Origin: Alphaproteobacteria bacterium
GTDB taxonomy: Bacteria; Pseudomonadota; Alphaproteobacteria; Rhizobiales; Devosiaceae
Direction: 5' to 3'
NCBI GenBank assembly: GCA_018820005.1
Contig: JAHJOS010000419.1
Coordinates: forward strand, 1 to 23,192
Length of the DNA: 23,192 nucleotides
This document shows positions 1-7,287 of this stretch, one piece after another (within the stretch, counting starts at the first letter, position 1; each line of letters opens with the position of its first letter). The notes under the pieces are model-generated. The model saw only the letters and a program-made list of their open reading frames with translations. It was not told where the DNA came from and ran no database searches. A program made the translations under genes and the position numbers.

Positions 1-1
1 C

Positions 2-1063
2 AATCGTCCGGTGACGGCCATTCATTGGGGCGGCGGATCACCATCATTGATGGCGGCCGAAGATGTGCTGGCAATTTCTGCGCTGCTGCGCCAATCGTTC
101 CGCATTGAGCCGACGGCGGAATTCAGTGTTGAGCTCGATCCCAGTGACATGGACACGGCTAAATTCGATGCCTGGGCCGCAGCAGGGCTGACCCGCGCCA
201 GCATTGGCGTGCAGGATTTCGATCCCAAGGTGCAATTAGCGATCAATCGCCTGCAGAGCTGCGAACAGACTGCCGTGGTCGTCAACGCCATGCGCGGTCG
301 CGGCGTCAGTTCGGTGAACATCGACATGCTCTATGGCCTGCCGCACCAGACCGTTGATGGCGCTGCGGCCACGGCTCGACAGGTCGTCGACCTGCGCCCC
401 GACCGCGTGGCGCTGTTTGGCTACGCCCACGTGCCCTGGATCAAGAAGCATCAGACCATGATCGAGGATAGCACCCTGCCCGACAACCAGCAGCGTTTCG
501 CCCAGGCCAATGCAGCCGCGGACGTTCTCAGAGCCGCCGGCTATGTCAACATTGGCTTTGACCATTTCGCCCTGCCTCATGACCGCATGGCCAAGGCGGC
601 GGCTGATGGCACGCTGCAACGCAATTTCCAGGGCTTTACCGTCGACCACCATGACGCGCTGATCGGTCTGGGCGCATCAGCGATCGGACGCCTGCCGCAG
701 GGTTATGTGCAGAATGTGGTCGCGACGGGCGACTACCAGCGTCGCGCGCTGTCTGGCGAAGGGGCGGTAGCAAGGGGACTGGCGTTGACCGACGAGGATC
801 GGCTCAGGGGCCATGCCATCGAGCGGTTGCTGTGTGACTTCGAACTGGACTTCGTCGCGCTGCGGCAAAAGTTCGGTGCTGCAGCGGAACCGGTGATCTG
901 CGAAGCCGTCACGCTCGCCATGGAGGATACCAAAGGTCTGGTGACGATGCGGCCAGGCGCCCTTGTGGTCACCAATGCCGGGCGTCCGTTCGTGCGCACC
1001 GTGGCGGCGGCGTTTGACGCATATCTTCCCGCCGACACGGCACGCTATTCCAAGGCGGTCTGA
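2..1063 (+). CDS. hemN: Oxygen-independent coproporphyrinogen III dehydrogenase, 5' truncated by window edge
   Basis: Radical-SAM enzyme that oxidatively decarboxylates coproporphyrinogen III to protoporphyrinogen IX without oxygen, a cytosolic step of haem synthesis. The reading frame is open to the left edge (it reads NRPVTAIHWGGGSP), so the first ~90-100 residues with the CxxxCxxC iron-sulfur motif lie outside. Visible are the IHWGGGSP glycine motif of the SAM site, NIDMLYGLPHQT, FGYAHVPWIKKHQ, GFDHFALP and RNFQGFT, then the C-terminal HemN domain ending in YSKAV. The YAHVPW, DHFALP and RNFQGFT blocks match true HemN rather than the HemW haem chaperone, which lacks them. The gene ends 3 bp before the stop of the convergent downstream gene. 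The GTG at 11 is internal and is not a start. A low-oxygen role is family knowledge; no Fnr site can be seen because the promoter is outside. Confidence 0.95.
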   Translation, partial: NRPVTAIHWGGGSPSLMAAEDVLAISALLRQSFRIEPTAEFSVELDPSDMDTAKFDAWAAAGLTRASIGVQDFDPKVQLAINRLQSCEQTAVVVNAMRGRGVSSVNIDMLYGLPHQTVDGAAATARQVVDLRPDRVALFGYAHVPWIKKHQTMIEDSTLPDNQQRFAQANAAADVLRAAGYVNIGFDHFALPHDRMAKAAADGTLQRNFQGFTVDHHDALIGLGASAIGRLPQGYVQNVVATGDYQRRALSGEGAVARGLALTDEDRLRGHAIERLLCDFELDFVALRQKFGAAAEPVICEAVTLAMEDTKGLVTMRPGALVVTNAGRPFVRTVAAAFDAYLPADTARYSKAV

Positions 1064-1066
1064 CGC

Positions 1067-1594
1067 CTAGTATTGAGCGGGGATACACTGTCGCGGCGGC
1101 AAGGCATGCAGGAGGAACTGCTTGTCGTCGCGACCGGACTGAAGCGCAAATCCCTCATCAAGGATTTCCTCGGCGCAGCCGCTGGTCATGGCAATATTGC
1201 CAATTGCCTCGAGATCAATCAGCACATCGCCGCCTGACCGATTGCTGACCACAACACCGCCGCCATCGCATTCGACGCCGCACCACATCTTGTTACCGTC
1301 CGCGCTGCAGGGCCCGATGGCTGTGCCATGCGTGCCGTCGCGCAGGTCGGCTTGAAGGCGGAACACATATTGCGACGGGTTGATCGCGGTCTCGTCCCAG
1401 TAGGTGACCGCCAGGCTCATGGCAGCGACCTTCTGGTCGGGGTGCGCGGTCATATGGGCAGCGTCATACTGGCGGGACCAACAGGCTGTGGCGCCGTCGC
1501 TTGCTGCGACGAAGGAGTCGAGTTCTCCGGCCACGGCGCTGAGCGAAAACATGGCAAAGGCTGTGCTGAGAAAGTTTGATCTGGTGCGGTTCAT
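1067..1594 (-). CDS. Exported cysteine-rich protein of unknown function
   Basis: 175 residues, not recognised as a named family. The N-terminus (MNRTRSNFLSTAFAMFSLSAVAGE) looks like a Sec signal peptide, with a positive end, a hydrophobic stretch and a likely cleavage after AVA near residue 22. The mature part has six cysteines, including the cluster WCGVECDGGG and a cysteine near the C-terminus (RQCIPAQY). That even number fits disulfides in the periplasm. AGGAGA lies about 7 bases upstream of the ATG, which supports this start. The gene converges on hemN with only 3 bp between the stop codons. Function is unknown, and I see no catalytic motif. Confidence 0.8.
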   Translation of the reverse strand: MNRTRSNFLSTAFAMFSLSAVAGELDSFVAASDGATACWSRQYDAAHMTAHPDQKVAAMSLAVTYWDETAINPSQYVFRLQADLRDGTHGTAIGPCSADGNKMWCGVECDGGGVVVSNRSGGDVLIDLEAIGNIAMTSGCAEEILDEGFALQSGRDDKQFLLHALPPRQCIPAQY

Positions 1595-1643
1595 GGCTGT
1601 CTCCTGTTGAGCAAGGGGGTACGCGAGGCGAAATTACGTGACG

Positions 1644-2399
1644 CTACATGGCGCTCACGGAAACCAGATAGGCTGCGCGGACGCGTGCACCGATGCCGGT
1701 GTCCTCGGTATTCATGGCCTGGAGCAGGCCACGCAGTGTCGGGCAAAGTTCAGGCGACGTCGCGTCGAGGGCTGAGATGGCCTCAAAGCCCGCCTGCGAA
1801 GCCCCGCCTTCCACTGTCATGTCGGTGATGCGCTTCCAGTCCGCTTGGCTGGCCTGGTCGCGGGCCACCGGCCTGTCAAAGCCGGCCTTGGCAGCGGCCA
1901 GCAATAGCACAGACTGGGCCATCACCAGATCCTGATACCTGGCCTCTGCCGGGGTGCCGTCGAAAACAGCCGGGCCATTGATGGCGAAGTTGGAGCAGGC
2001 AACCGGTCCCTCACCCTCGTACACTGCCGTCTGCAGATCGATCGTAGTGGTCATGAGTGCGCCAAGCAGATCTTCGGGGGCTGAGCCGAGGCTGGCGCCG
2101 TATTTCTGGCGCAGACCGCCGAGCAGATCCATAACCACGCCGTCCAGCGTCGCGCCACCAGCAACAGTCGCCTGCGCCAGTGGCACGAACTGGGTGAACT
2201 CCTCAGGAAAATTGACCTTCAGGAAGCCGAACAGCTCGGGGGCCACATCCATCAACTGGGCCTCCGTCAGACTGGTGCCCGCCGGCTTTGCGGCCGAAGC
2301 AGCCTGTGCGTGCGCTGGCGTGGCCACCGAAAGGGACAAAGACAGGCTGGTTGCAGCAACAATTGTTGCCAGAGTGCGGGTTGGGTTCAAGCGTGGCAT
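1644..2399 (-). CDS. Exported protein of unknown function
   Basis: 251 residues when started at the ATG at 2399, chosen because GAGGA stands 7 bases upstream and the protein then begins with a good signal peptide (MPRLNPTRTLATIVAATSLSLSLSVATPAHAQ, probable cleavage after AHA). An open frame extends upstream to 2612 but codes an arginine-rich, non-signal sequence and is rejected. The mature part is alanine-rich and predominantly helical in character. It has an early block around LMDVAPELFGFLKVNFPEEF, a lone cysteine in GPVACSNFAING and another in SPELCPTLRG. I recognise no domain. It lies 49 bp upstream of the cysteine-rich exported gene on the same strand, so the two may be cotranscribed. Confidence 0.75.
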   Translation of the reverse strand: MPRLNPTRTLATIVAATSLSLSLSVATPAHAQAASAAKPAGTSLTEAQLMDVAPELFGFLKVNFPEEFTQFVPLAQATVAGGATLDGVVMDLLGGLRQKYGASLGSAPEDLLGALMTTTIDLQTAVYEGEGPVACSNFAINGPAVFDGTPAEARYQDLVMAQSVLLLAAAKAGFDRPVARDQASQADWKRITDMTVEGGASQAGFEAISALDATSPELCPTLRGLLQAMNTEDTGIGARVRAAYLVSVSAM

Positions 2400-2680
2400 G
2401 TTAAAATCCTCGGATGCATTGCCGTGCGCCCTGTGCGTCGGCTGATGTGAGCAATTTGCCTTCGACCGTGCGCGGCCGCTGTTCCGCAGGTGACAGTGTC
2501 GAGATTTCGCGCGGCGTTTCGGATCAGCATTGAATCTAGTTCGCGGGATCTCGACATGACGCGATGCTAGCGGCACCAACCGCCGCAGACGTCGAACATA
2601 TGTCTGATGCAATAGCAGCGCCGCCCCGCCAAAATCTGGCGGGACGGCGTCTTGGGCGTCGCAGGGCGACTAAGTCGCGA
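2400..2680. other. Intergenic stretch with hairpin and long inverted repeat
   Basis: 281 bp between the exported protein gene and the SH3-like gene, both on the minus strand. It holds a likely terminator at 2619-2649 and a perfect 9-bp inverted repeat (TGTCGAGAT at 2497-2505, ATCTCGACA at 2548-2556). I see no convincing coding frame; the reading frames crossing it are shadows or extensions of neighbours. Confidence 0.6.
2619..2649 (-). terminator. Probable terminator hairpin of the SH3-like gene
   Basis: GC-rich stem-loop: CGCCG, one mismatch, CCCGCC, a 7-base loop, then GGCGGG, one mismatch, CGGCG. It starts 32 bp past the stop codon of the minus-strand SH3-like gene. There is no clear T-run after it on either strand, so it may be a weak terminator or a 3'-end stabiliser. 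Confidence 0.45.
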
Positions 2681-2980
2681 TCAGTAGCCGCCGCCGGAGT
2701 GCTTGGTGTAGCTGCCGCCGCTGCAATAGGCGGAACTATCGGTGATGTAGCGCTGGGCTACCCAACCCCAGCGGCCGTTCCACTGCACGCGGTACCAGCC
2801 GTTCTGGACGTAGTCGAGCTGAACACTAGCACAGCGGGCGATGCTGCCGATCTTGGCGTAGTAGGCGCCGGGACCGTCGCGGAAGTTGACAGAGCCAGTG
2901 GTCCAGCCGGTGCCTGCGGCCATGCTGGCAGTGCTGGTGGCGACGAGAACGGCGGCGGTGAGCAGAATGCGTTTGAACAT
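2681..2980 (-). CDS. Exported bacterial SH3-like domain protein (copy 1)
   Basis: 99 residues: a signal peptide (MFKRILLTAAVLVATSTASMAAG, cleavage near residue 22) followed by one bacterial SH3-like domain. The diagnostic pattern is VNFRDGPG (residues 31-38), then GWYRVQWNG and WGWVAQRYI. Two cysteines (C50, C86) could form a disulfide in the periplasm. The tail is rich in Gly and Ser. Such domains often bind cell-wall or other periplasmic ligands; the ligand here is unknown. The gene is divergent from the Crp-like regulator. A close relative lies at 6477-6764 in the opposite orientation, with 60 of the first 90 residues identical by my count. GGGAAG upstream of the ATG serves as the ribosome site. 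Confidence 0.85.
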   Translation of the reverse strand: MFKRILLTAAVLVATSTASMAAGTGWTTGSVNFRDGPGAYYAKIGSIARCASVQLDYVQNGWYRVQWNGRWGWVAQRYITDSSAYCSGGSYTKHSGGGY

Positions 2981-3140
2981 GATGGACTTCCCGATTTGCT
3001 GGTCGGATCACCCTGTGCGATCCGATGGGTCCACAATGACGGGCACTCGCCTTTGCCGCAGTTCCCCACGGAACAGGCTTGCCGAAGGAGCAACAGATGG
3101 ACAATTGTGCGGCCGGCGATAGCGAGCAGAGGTAACCGAT

Positions 3141-3845
3141 ATGGCGCCGAACAAGACGGGCGTAGCATTCTGGCGGTCGTTCGCAATGTTCGAGGGCTTT
3201 AGCGCAGAGGCAATCGCCATGCTGGACAGCGTGGCGATGGCGCGACGTTGGTCGGTTGGGGAGACCATCTTCCAACGGGGGGATGACGGCGACTATATGA
3301 TCGTGGTCACCCAGGGACGCATCAGACTGTCGCTGCTGACGGCCGCAGGGCGTGAACTGGTCCTGCGCTATGCCGAGGCTGGCGACACTCTGGGCGAACT
3401 GGCTCTGCTGGACGGCGCCGACCGTTCGGCCGACGCGGTCGCCAGCGCGCCGACCGAGGGGCTGGTGCTGCTGGCCCGCGACTTCGATCGCCTGCAGGTG
3501 GCATTTCCTCAAACAGCACGCTCGCTCATCACCTATCTCGTGCAACGCCTGCGCGACACCACCGAGCAGCTCGAGTCGATTGCCCTCTTCGAGATTGAAG
3601 CGCGATTGGCGCGTTTTCTCCTGGTGACCCTGCGCCATGTTTTCGGCGATGATATTCCCGATGCCCCACAATTGCGGCTCGACCTCAGCCAGGGGGAACT
3701 GGCCGGCGTATTGGGCGCCAGCAGGCCCAAGGTGAATCGTGCCATCATGGCGCTGCAGGATAGCGGAGCGATCGTGCGTGACGGATCGGTGCTACGCTGC
3801 GACGTGGAGCAATTGACACGGATCGCAGAACCGGAAGAGTCATAA
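3141..3845 (+). CDS. Crp/Fnr-family transcriptional regulator with cAMP-type pocket
   Basis: 234 residues. The N-terminal cyclic-nucleotide-binding domain covers about residues 14-125. It contains IFQRGDDGDYMIVVTQGRIRL and the phosphate-binding cassette GELALLDGADRSA (E86, R95, S96), which corresponds to the E72/R82/S83 cAMP-contact set of E. coli Crp. There are no N-terminal cysteines for an Fnr-type iron-sulfur cluster. A dimer helix follows, then the winged helix-turn-helix around residues 170-225 (LSQGELAGVLGASRPKVNRAI), whose GASRPKV recognition helix is typical of the family. Its TAA stop overlaps the ATG of the adenylate cyclase by one base (TAATG), so the two are translationally coupled. 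I infer that the cyclase makes the ligand. AGAGG lies 8 bases before the start. DNA targets are unknown. Confidence 0.92.
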   Translation: MAPNKTGVAFWRSFAMFEGFSAEAIAMLDSVAMARRWSVGETIFQRGDDGDYMIVVTQGRIRLSLLTAAGRELVLRYAEAGDTLGELALLDGADRSADAVASAPTEGLVLLARDFDRLQVAFPQTARSLITYLVQRLRDTTEQLESIALFEIEARLARFLLVTLRHVFGDDIPDAPQLRLDLSQGELAGVLGASRPKVNRAIMALQDSGAIVRDGSVLRCDVEQLTRIAEPEES

Positions 3846-5704
3846 TGATCGACTGGCGCCGTATCGGACCTAGCCTTTCGGTTGCTTTGATACTTGCCTG
3901 TATAGGCGCGGTAACTGTTGCCGCTTTGCCCGATGAACTTGCGCCGTGGCGCGAGCTCGCGTTTGATCGTTTGGTCGCGATGCAGGAAATCCCGACCGAC
4001 GGCGCAATCATGGTCGTAGACATCGGCCCGGAATCGGACGCCGGGTTGCCATGGCAACGCGTTGATACGGCAAGGCTGCTGACCGCAGTAGCTGCGGCCA
4101 AACCAGCCGTTGTCGCATTCGACATCGTGCTGGGGGCAGATTGCGCGCCGGGGGCCACCAATACGATTCTGGCTAATGCCATGGCCGAGGTGCCGACTAC
4201 ACTAGGTTTTTTGTTCGCGACCAACGAACGCACGGCGCCGAAACCGGAACTAACCGTCGCTGCAGGTGAGGGTCTGGCCCTGCCCCAGGTATGGCAGGCC
4301 GTGGGCGCTGAACACGCCTGCCCGGCGTTTGAACAGGTAGCCAGAGGGAGCGCGGCGGCCACGCTGGCAGGCGGGATGGATGCGATCATCAGGCAAGTCC
4401 CTGCCTTGGTGGTGGTGGGCCAAAGTGCCTACCTGGGCCTGGCTGCCGATGCGGTGAGGTTGTCCGTGGGTCGCGGTTCTGCCTTGCTGGGCGGCGACCC
4501 TGCATGGATGCGCCTGAGCGGTGCACCACTCGAAATCGGTCCGGCTGCGCAACTGCGCTTTCATCCCAGCACGCCGGCACGATGGCAGGCGCGAACCCTC
4601 GACGCTGCATCACTGCTGGCCAATCCCGCGTCGGCGCTGCCGCTGGCGGGCAAGATCGTGTTTATCGGCAGCAGTGATCCGGGAAGTGGCGCGCTGCGGG
4701 CAACTGCGGCCAGTCCGGTGCACCCCTCAGTCCAGATCCACGCCGATGTGGCCGCGAGCCTGCTGAGCGGGCACATTCCCCTGCGCCTTGCGAACGCCAG
4801 GAAGGTAGAGGGGCTGGCCGCGCTGCTGGGTGGCATCCTGGCCGGAACCGCCGGAGCGGTCCTGGCGCCTGCGCTGGGTGGCATTCTGGTCGTGGGGACG
4901 GCACTGGCTTGGCTGACAGGGACAATAGGACTGGCATTGCAGTACGGGTGGCTGTTTGATCCTGTGGCACCGGGCGCGATCACGCTGCTGGCCGGATTGG
5001 CGGCGATGTTGACGCAGGCGGCCCGAACCCGCCGGGCCGAAACTGCGATGCGTCGACGTATTGCCCAGTTGCTGCCACCCGATGTGGTGAGCCGGCTCGT
5101 ACGGCAGCCCGATCTGCTGCGTCTCGAGGGCGAGGAGCGGCAGGTCACTGCGCTTTTTACTGATATCGAGGGCTTCACACAGTCGCTTCGCGGCGTCGAA
5201 CCGCGCGCATTCGTGGCGATCCTGGATGCTTATTTTACCGGCATGTCTCGCATCGTTCTGCAGCATGGCGGGATGATAGACAAGCTGGTAGGTGACGCGG
5301 TGCACGCCCTTTTCAACGCACCGGCCAATCTCGATCATCATGTGGACAAGGCGATTGCCTGCGCGATCGACATGCACGAATTTGGCGAGGCATTCCGACA
5401 GCAACCCGAAATGCAGGCGTTGCGGTTCGGCCGGACGCGGATCGGGATCGAGACAGGCGTAGTGATCCTTGGCGACGTTGGGGCGGCCGACAAGATCGAC
5501 TACACGGCCCATGGCGCGGCAATCAATATGGCGGCTCGGCTGGAGGAGGCCAACAAGGGGCTGGGCAGCAGCATCTGTATTGGGCCCGCCGCGGGCGCCG
5601 CGGCGACGATGCCCCTTGTCAGCCTGGGGATCATAGACCTGCGCAGCTTTGGCGACGTTGCGGTATTCACCCCGGCCGGCATGCAGCCGAGAGCGCCGAT
5701 CTAG
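3845..5704 (+). CDS. Membrane CHASE2-domain class III adenylate cyclase
   Basis: 619 residues. One N-terminal membrane helix (about 8-28) is followed by a periplasmic CHASE2 sensor domain (about 30-315) and then about three membrane helices (about 321-395). A short cytosolic linker leads to a class III cyclase domain (about 430-600). Catalytic residues are present: metal aspartates D440 (FTDIEGFT) and D484 (GDAVHALFNAP), purine-selecting K480 and T554 (KIDYTAHG, where Thr replaces Asp as in class IIIb enzymes), and transition-state N561 and R565 (INMAARLE). The usual GDT before the VN block reads GAA here. The Lys/Thr pair argues for cAMP rather than cGMP. The start is fixed by the one-base TAATG overlap with the regulator gene. 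At the other end the stop overlaps the stop of the FecR gene on the opposite strand. Confidence 0.93.
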   Translation: MIDWRRIGPSLSVALILACIGAVTVAALPDELAPWRELAFDRLVAMQEIPTDGAIMVVDIGPESDAGLPWQRVDTARLLTAVAAAKPAVVAFDIVLGADCAPGATNTILANAMAEVPTTLGFLFATNERTAPKPELTVAAGEGLALPQVWQAVGAEHACPAFEQVARGSAAATLAGGMDAIIRQVPALVVVGQSAYLGLAADAVRLSVGRGSALLGGDPAWMRLSGAPLEIGPAAQLRFHPSTPARWQARTLDAASLLANPASALPLAGKIVFIGSSDPGSGALRATAASPVHPSVQIHADVAASLLSGHIPLRLANARKVEGLAALLGGILAGTAGAVLAPALGGILVVGTALAWLTGTIGLALQYGWLFDPVAPGAITLLAGLAAMLTQAARTRRAETAMRRRIAQLLPPDVVSRLVRQPDLLRLEGEERQVTALFTDIEGFTQSLRGVEPRAFVAILDAYFTGMSRIVLQHGGMIDKLVGDAVHALFNAPANLDHHVDKAIACAIDMHEFGEAFRQQPEMQALRFGRTRIGIETGVVILGDVGAADKIDYTAHGAAINMAARLEEANKGLGSSICIGPAAGAAATMPLVSLGIIDLRSFGDVAVFTPAGMQPRAPI

Positions 5705-6342
5705 CGCGCGACTTGAACGCTGGCAAATGCCGCAGCGATGCGCGCGTCACCCCACTTAACGACTTCGCCCGGTGGCTGCCCTGCTGCGGCAAAGTCCACA
5801 CCTTCGCCGGCAGCCAACAGACGCTGCACGCCGGCGCCCGTGACCGATACCGAGCCATGATCGACGAAGACGGCGAACTTGCCCTTACTGGGGCCGGCGA
5901 AAAAGCGCGTGCCACGCACCCCGATCCGACCAAAGGCAGTGAGAATGGAGATGTTGGTGGGCGGCAGATTCGACGGGCGATCAAAAAGCATGGCACCGCC
6001 TACCGAGATGACGCCGCCTTGATCGACGATGAACTGATCGATCGTGAGGTCGCTGCTGGCACCGAGCTTGATCTGTGTCCTGTCGTCGAGCAGCAGCAGG
6101 GCAAAGCCATCCTCGCGTGTCATGACCCGATCATCGATCAGCAGCGGGTCATCTGCTGAGATGCCTAGCGTGGCACGCTCTCGCTCGAGTGCCACCGTGC
6201 CATCGAGAGATACGACCTTGCCAACCGGAACATTGGCATAAGCGGGTCGGGCCAGTGCGCCTGCCCCGATAAGTCCCAGAATGCCGACGAGTTGGCGACG
6301 CGATGGCCGAAAAGTGACTAAGCGATGGGTAGGGCCACTCAT
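5701..6342 (-). CDS. FecR-domain protein with Tat-type signal
   Basis: 213 residues. The N-terminus FRPSRRQLVGILGLIGAGAL, then ARPAYA, has a twin-arginine signal (R15-R16), so the protein is probably exported folded, with cleavage near residue 36. A FecR domain follows (about 60-170): GDRV-like turn IDDRVMTREDGFALLLLDDRTQ, and the conserved core FGRIGVRGTRFF (137-148) with VDHGSVSV. It lacks the cytosolic and membrane anti-sigma part of classic FecR and has no sigma factor nearby, so it is not a siderophore regulator. FecR-only proteins are known neighbours of CHASE2 cyclases. Here it is convergent rather than in the same operon, and the CTAG at 5701-5704 supplies stop codons to both genes. 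GGAGGAG precedes the ATG. I infer that it works with the CHASE2 sensor in the periplasm. Confidence 0.88.
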   Translation of the reverse strand: MSGPTHRLVTFRPSRRQLVGILGLIGAGALARPAYANVPVGKVVSLDGTVALERERATLGISADDPLLIDDRVMTREDGFALLLLDDRTQIKLGASSDLTIDQFIVDQGGVISVGGAMLFDRPSNLPPTNISILTAFGRIGVRGTRFFAGPSKGKFAVFVDHGSVSVTGAGVQRLLAAGEGVDFAAAGQPPGEVVKWGDARIAAAFASVQVAR

Positions 6343-6358
6343 GGACTGCTCCTCCGAA

Positions 6359-6374
6359 ACTGCGCTTGCGCAGT
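6359..6374. promoter_or_regulatory. Palindrome upstream of fecR-like gene
   Basis: Perfect 16-bp dyad ACTGCGCTTGCGCAGT (7-bp arms, TT centre), 17-32 bp before the FecR-type start codon and just upstream of its ribosome site. It could be an operator or the first stem of the leader transcript. The binding protein is unknown. Confidence 0.35.
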
Positions 6375-6402
6375 CATCGATGGCTTAGCGACCGAGCCAG
6401 GT

Positions 6403-6422
6403 CATCGAACACCTGTTCGATG
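6403..6422. promoter_or_regulatory. Inverted repeat upstream of SH3-like copy 2
   Basis: Perfect 8-bp arms CATCGAAC and GTTCGATG around a 4-base centre, 55-74 bp before the SH3-like start. The position suits an operator or a leader hairpin in the short divergent promoter region shared with the FecR-type gene. There is no T-run, so a terminator is unlikely. Confidence 0.35.
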
Positions 6423-6476
6423 GCACCTATGGAAGCCCCGCTATAGTCGCTCCATTCTGATTGGAGGGACTGCAGA

Positions 6477-6764
6477 ATGATCAAGACAGCAACAATCGCC
6501 CTGGCGCTCTTTGCGGCCATGAGCACGGCATCCATGGCTGCCAGCATCGGCTGGACCACCGGATCTGTGAATTTCCGCGACGGTCCGGGCACTTACTATG
6601 CAAAGCTAGGCAGCATCGCGCGCTGCGTCCAGGTCAGCATCGTTGAATCCAGGGATGGCTGGTACCGCGTGCAGTGGAACGGCACCTGGGGCTGGGTTGC
6701 CGCCCGCTATATTTCGGCTGATGCCGGCTATTGCTCCGGCGGTTCGACCAAGAAGAGCTACTGA
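6477..6764 (+). CDS. Exported bacterial SH3-like domain protein (copy 2)
   Basis: 95 residues with the same build as the minus-strand relative at 2681-2980: signal peptide (MIKTATIALALFAAMSTASMAAS), VNFRDGPG (31-38), GWYRVQWNG, WGWVAARYI, and cysteines at C50 and C86. The two differ most in the segment after C50 (VQVSIVESRD here), which lies on a loop expected to shape ligand binding. The tail is shorter and ends in STKKSY. GGAGGG lies 7 bases before the ATG. The gene is divergent from the FecR-type gene, and a likely terminator follows at 6778-6811. Function is unknown; binding of cell-wall material is only a family-level guess. Confidence 0.85.
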   Translation: MIKTATIALALFAAMSTASMAASIGWTTGSVNFRDGPGTYYAKLGSIARCVQVSIVESRDGWYRVQWNGTWGWVAARYISADAGYCSGGSTKKSY

Positions 6765-6777
6765 CGCACGTCGATCG

Positions 6778-6811
6778 GTGCCCGGGCTGGCGGCTGGGCA
6801 CTGTCTTTTCC
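6778..6811 (+). terminator. Probable rho-independent terminator of SH3-like copy 2
   Basis: Stem GTGCCC (6778-6783) with GGGCAC (6796-6801), 12-base loop, followed directly by TGTCTTTTCC. It starts 13 bp after the SH3-like stop codon. Confidence 0.55.
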
Positions 6812-6847
6812 TCATCTCGCCGATGACCGTGCACGAAGGCCAGCCCC

Positions 6848-7243
6848 ATGCGCTCTTGCCTTGAACCACTGTGTTTGATCGCTGCCGTGTACGCTGCCGC
6901 AACAGCTCATGCCTTCTCCGATGAACGTCCCTGCCTAGGATGGTCCGATCCAGTCACGCTGAGCGGCTTTGTAGTAGAGGGCATGTTCCCGGGGCCACCA
7001 GAATTCGCCAGTGTGCAATCTGGCGACGCTCCATACACAGCCCAGTTCATCTATTTGTCCGAGCCAATCTGCGTGGTTGCTGACCCAGCTATGGACGTGC
7101 CGGCACTTGTCGGGGTCGACCTTGTTCAATTGGCCTGCCCTGATGTGCCCACCCGATCTGGGCAAGAAACCCAGGTGACCGGGACGCTCTATGCACCCCA
7201 CACCGGCTATCATCGCGGTCGTGTCCTGATCGCGTGCGACTAG
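6848..7243 (+). CDS. Exported DUF4431-like protein
   Basis: 131 residues with a signal peptide (MRSCLEPLCLIAAVYAAATAHAF). The mature part matches what I recall of the DUF4431 family in order: VTLSGFVVEGMFPGPPEFASVQSGDAP (36-62), the ICVVADP block (74-80) and the C-terminal VTGTLYAPHTGYHRGRVLI (110-128). Members are small periplasmic proteins of unknown biochemical role. The threaded GTL-HTGxH segment suggests a small beta-barrel-like fold, which is inference. AAGG lies about 8 bases upstream of the ATG. It is codirectional with the Sel1 gene 44 bp downstream, so cotranscription is possible. Confidence 0.75.
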   Translation: MRSCLEPLCLIAAVYAAATAHAFSDERPCLGWSDPVTLSGFVVEGMFPGPPEFASVQSGDAPYTAQFIYLSEPICVVADPAMDVPALVGVDLVQLACPDVPTRSGQETQVTGTLYAPHTGYHRGRVLIACD

Positions 7244-7287
7244 GCGGCGTGTAAATCCCTATCCCCTCCTTAGCCAAGGTCTTCGCC

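Noticed and set aside
2400..2612. 71-codon N-terminal extension of the exported unknown protein
   Set aside because: The extension is arginine-rich, lacks a ribosome site and would bury a good signal peptide. The ATG at 2399 has GAGGA upstream.
2826..3671. 281-codon open frame on the minus strand across the regulator and SH3-like genes
   Set aside because: It lies antisense to the Crp-like gene and out of frame in the SH3-like gene. Its composition is that of a high-GC shadow.
5701..6342. FecR protein as part of a siderophore FecIR sigma system
   Set aside because: No ECF sigma factor or TonB receptor is nearby. The protein has a Tat signal and lacks the cytosolic anti-sigma segment.
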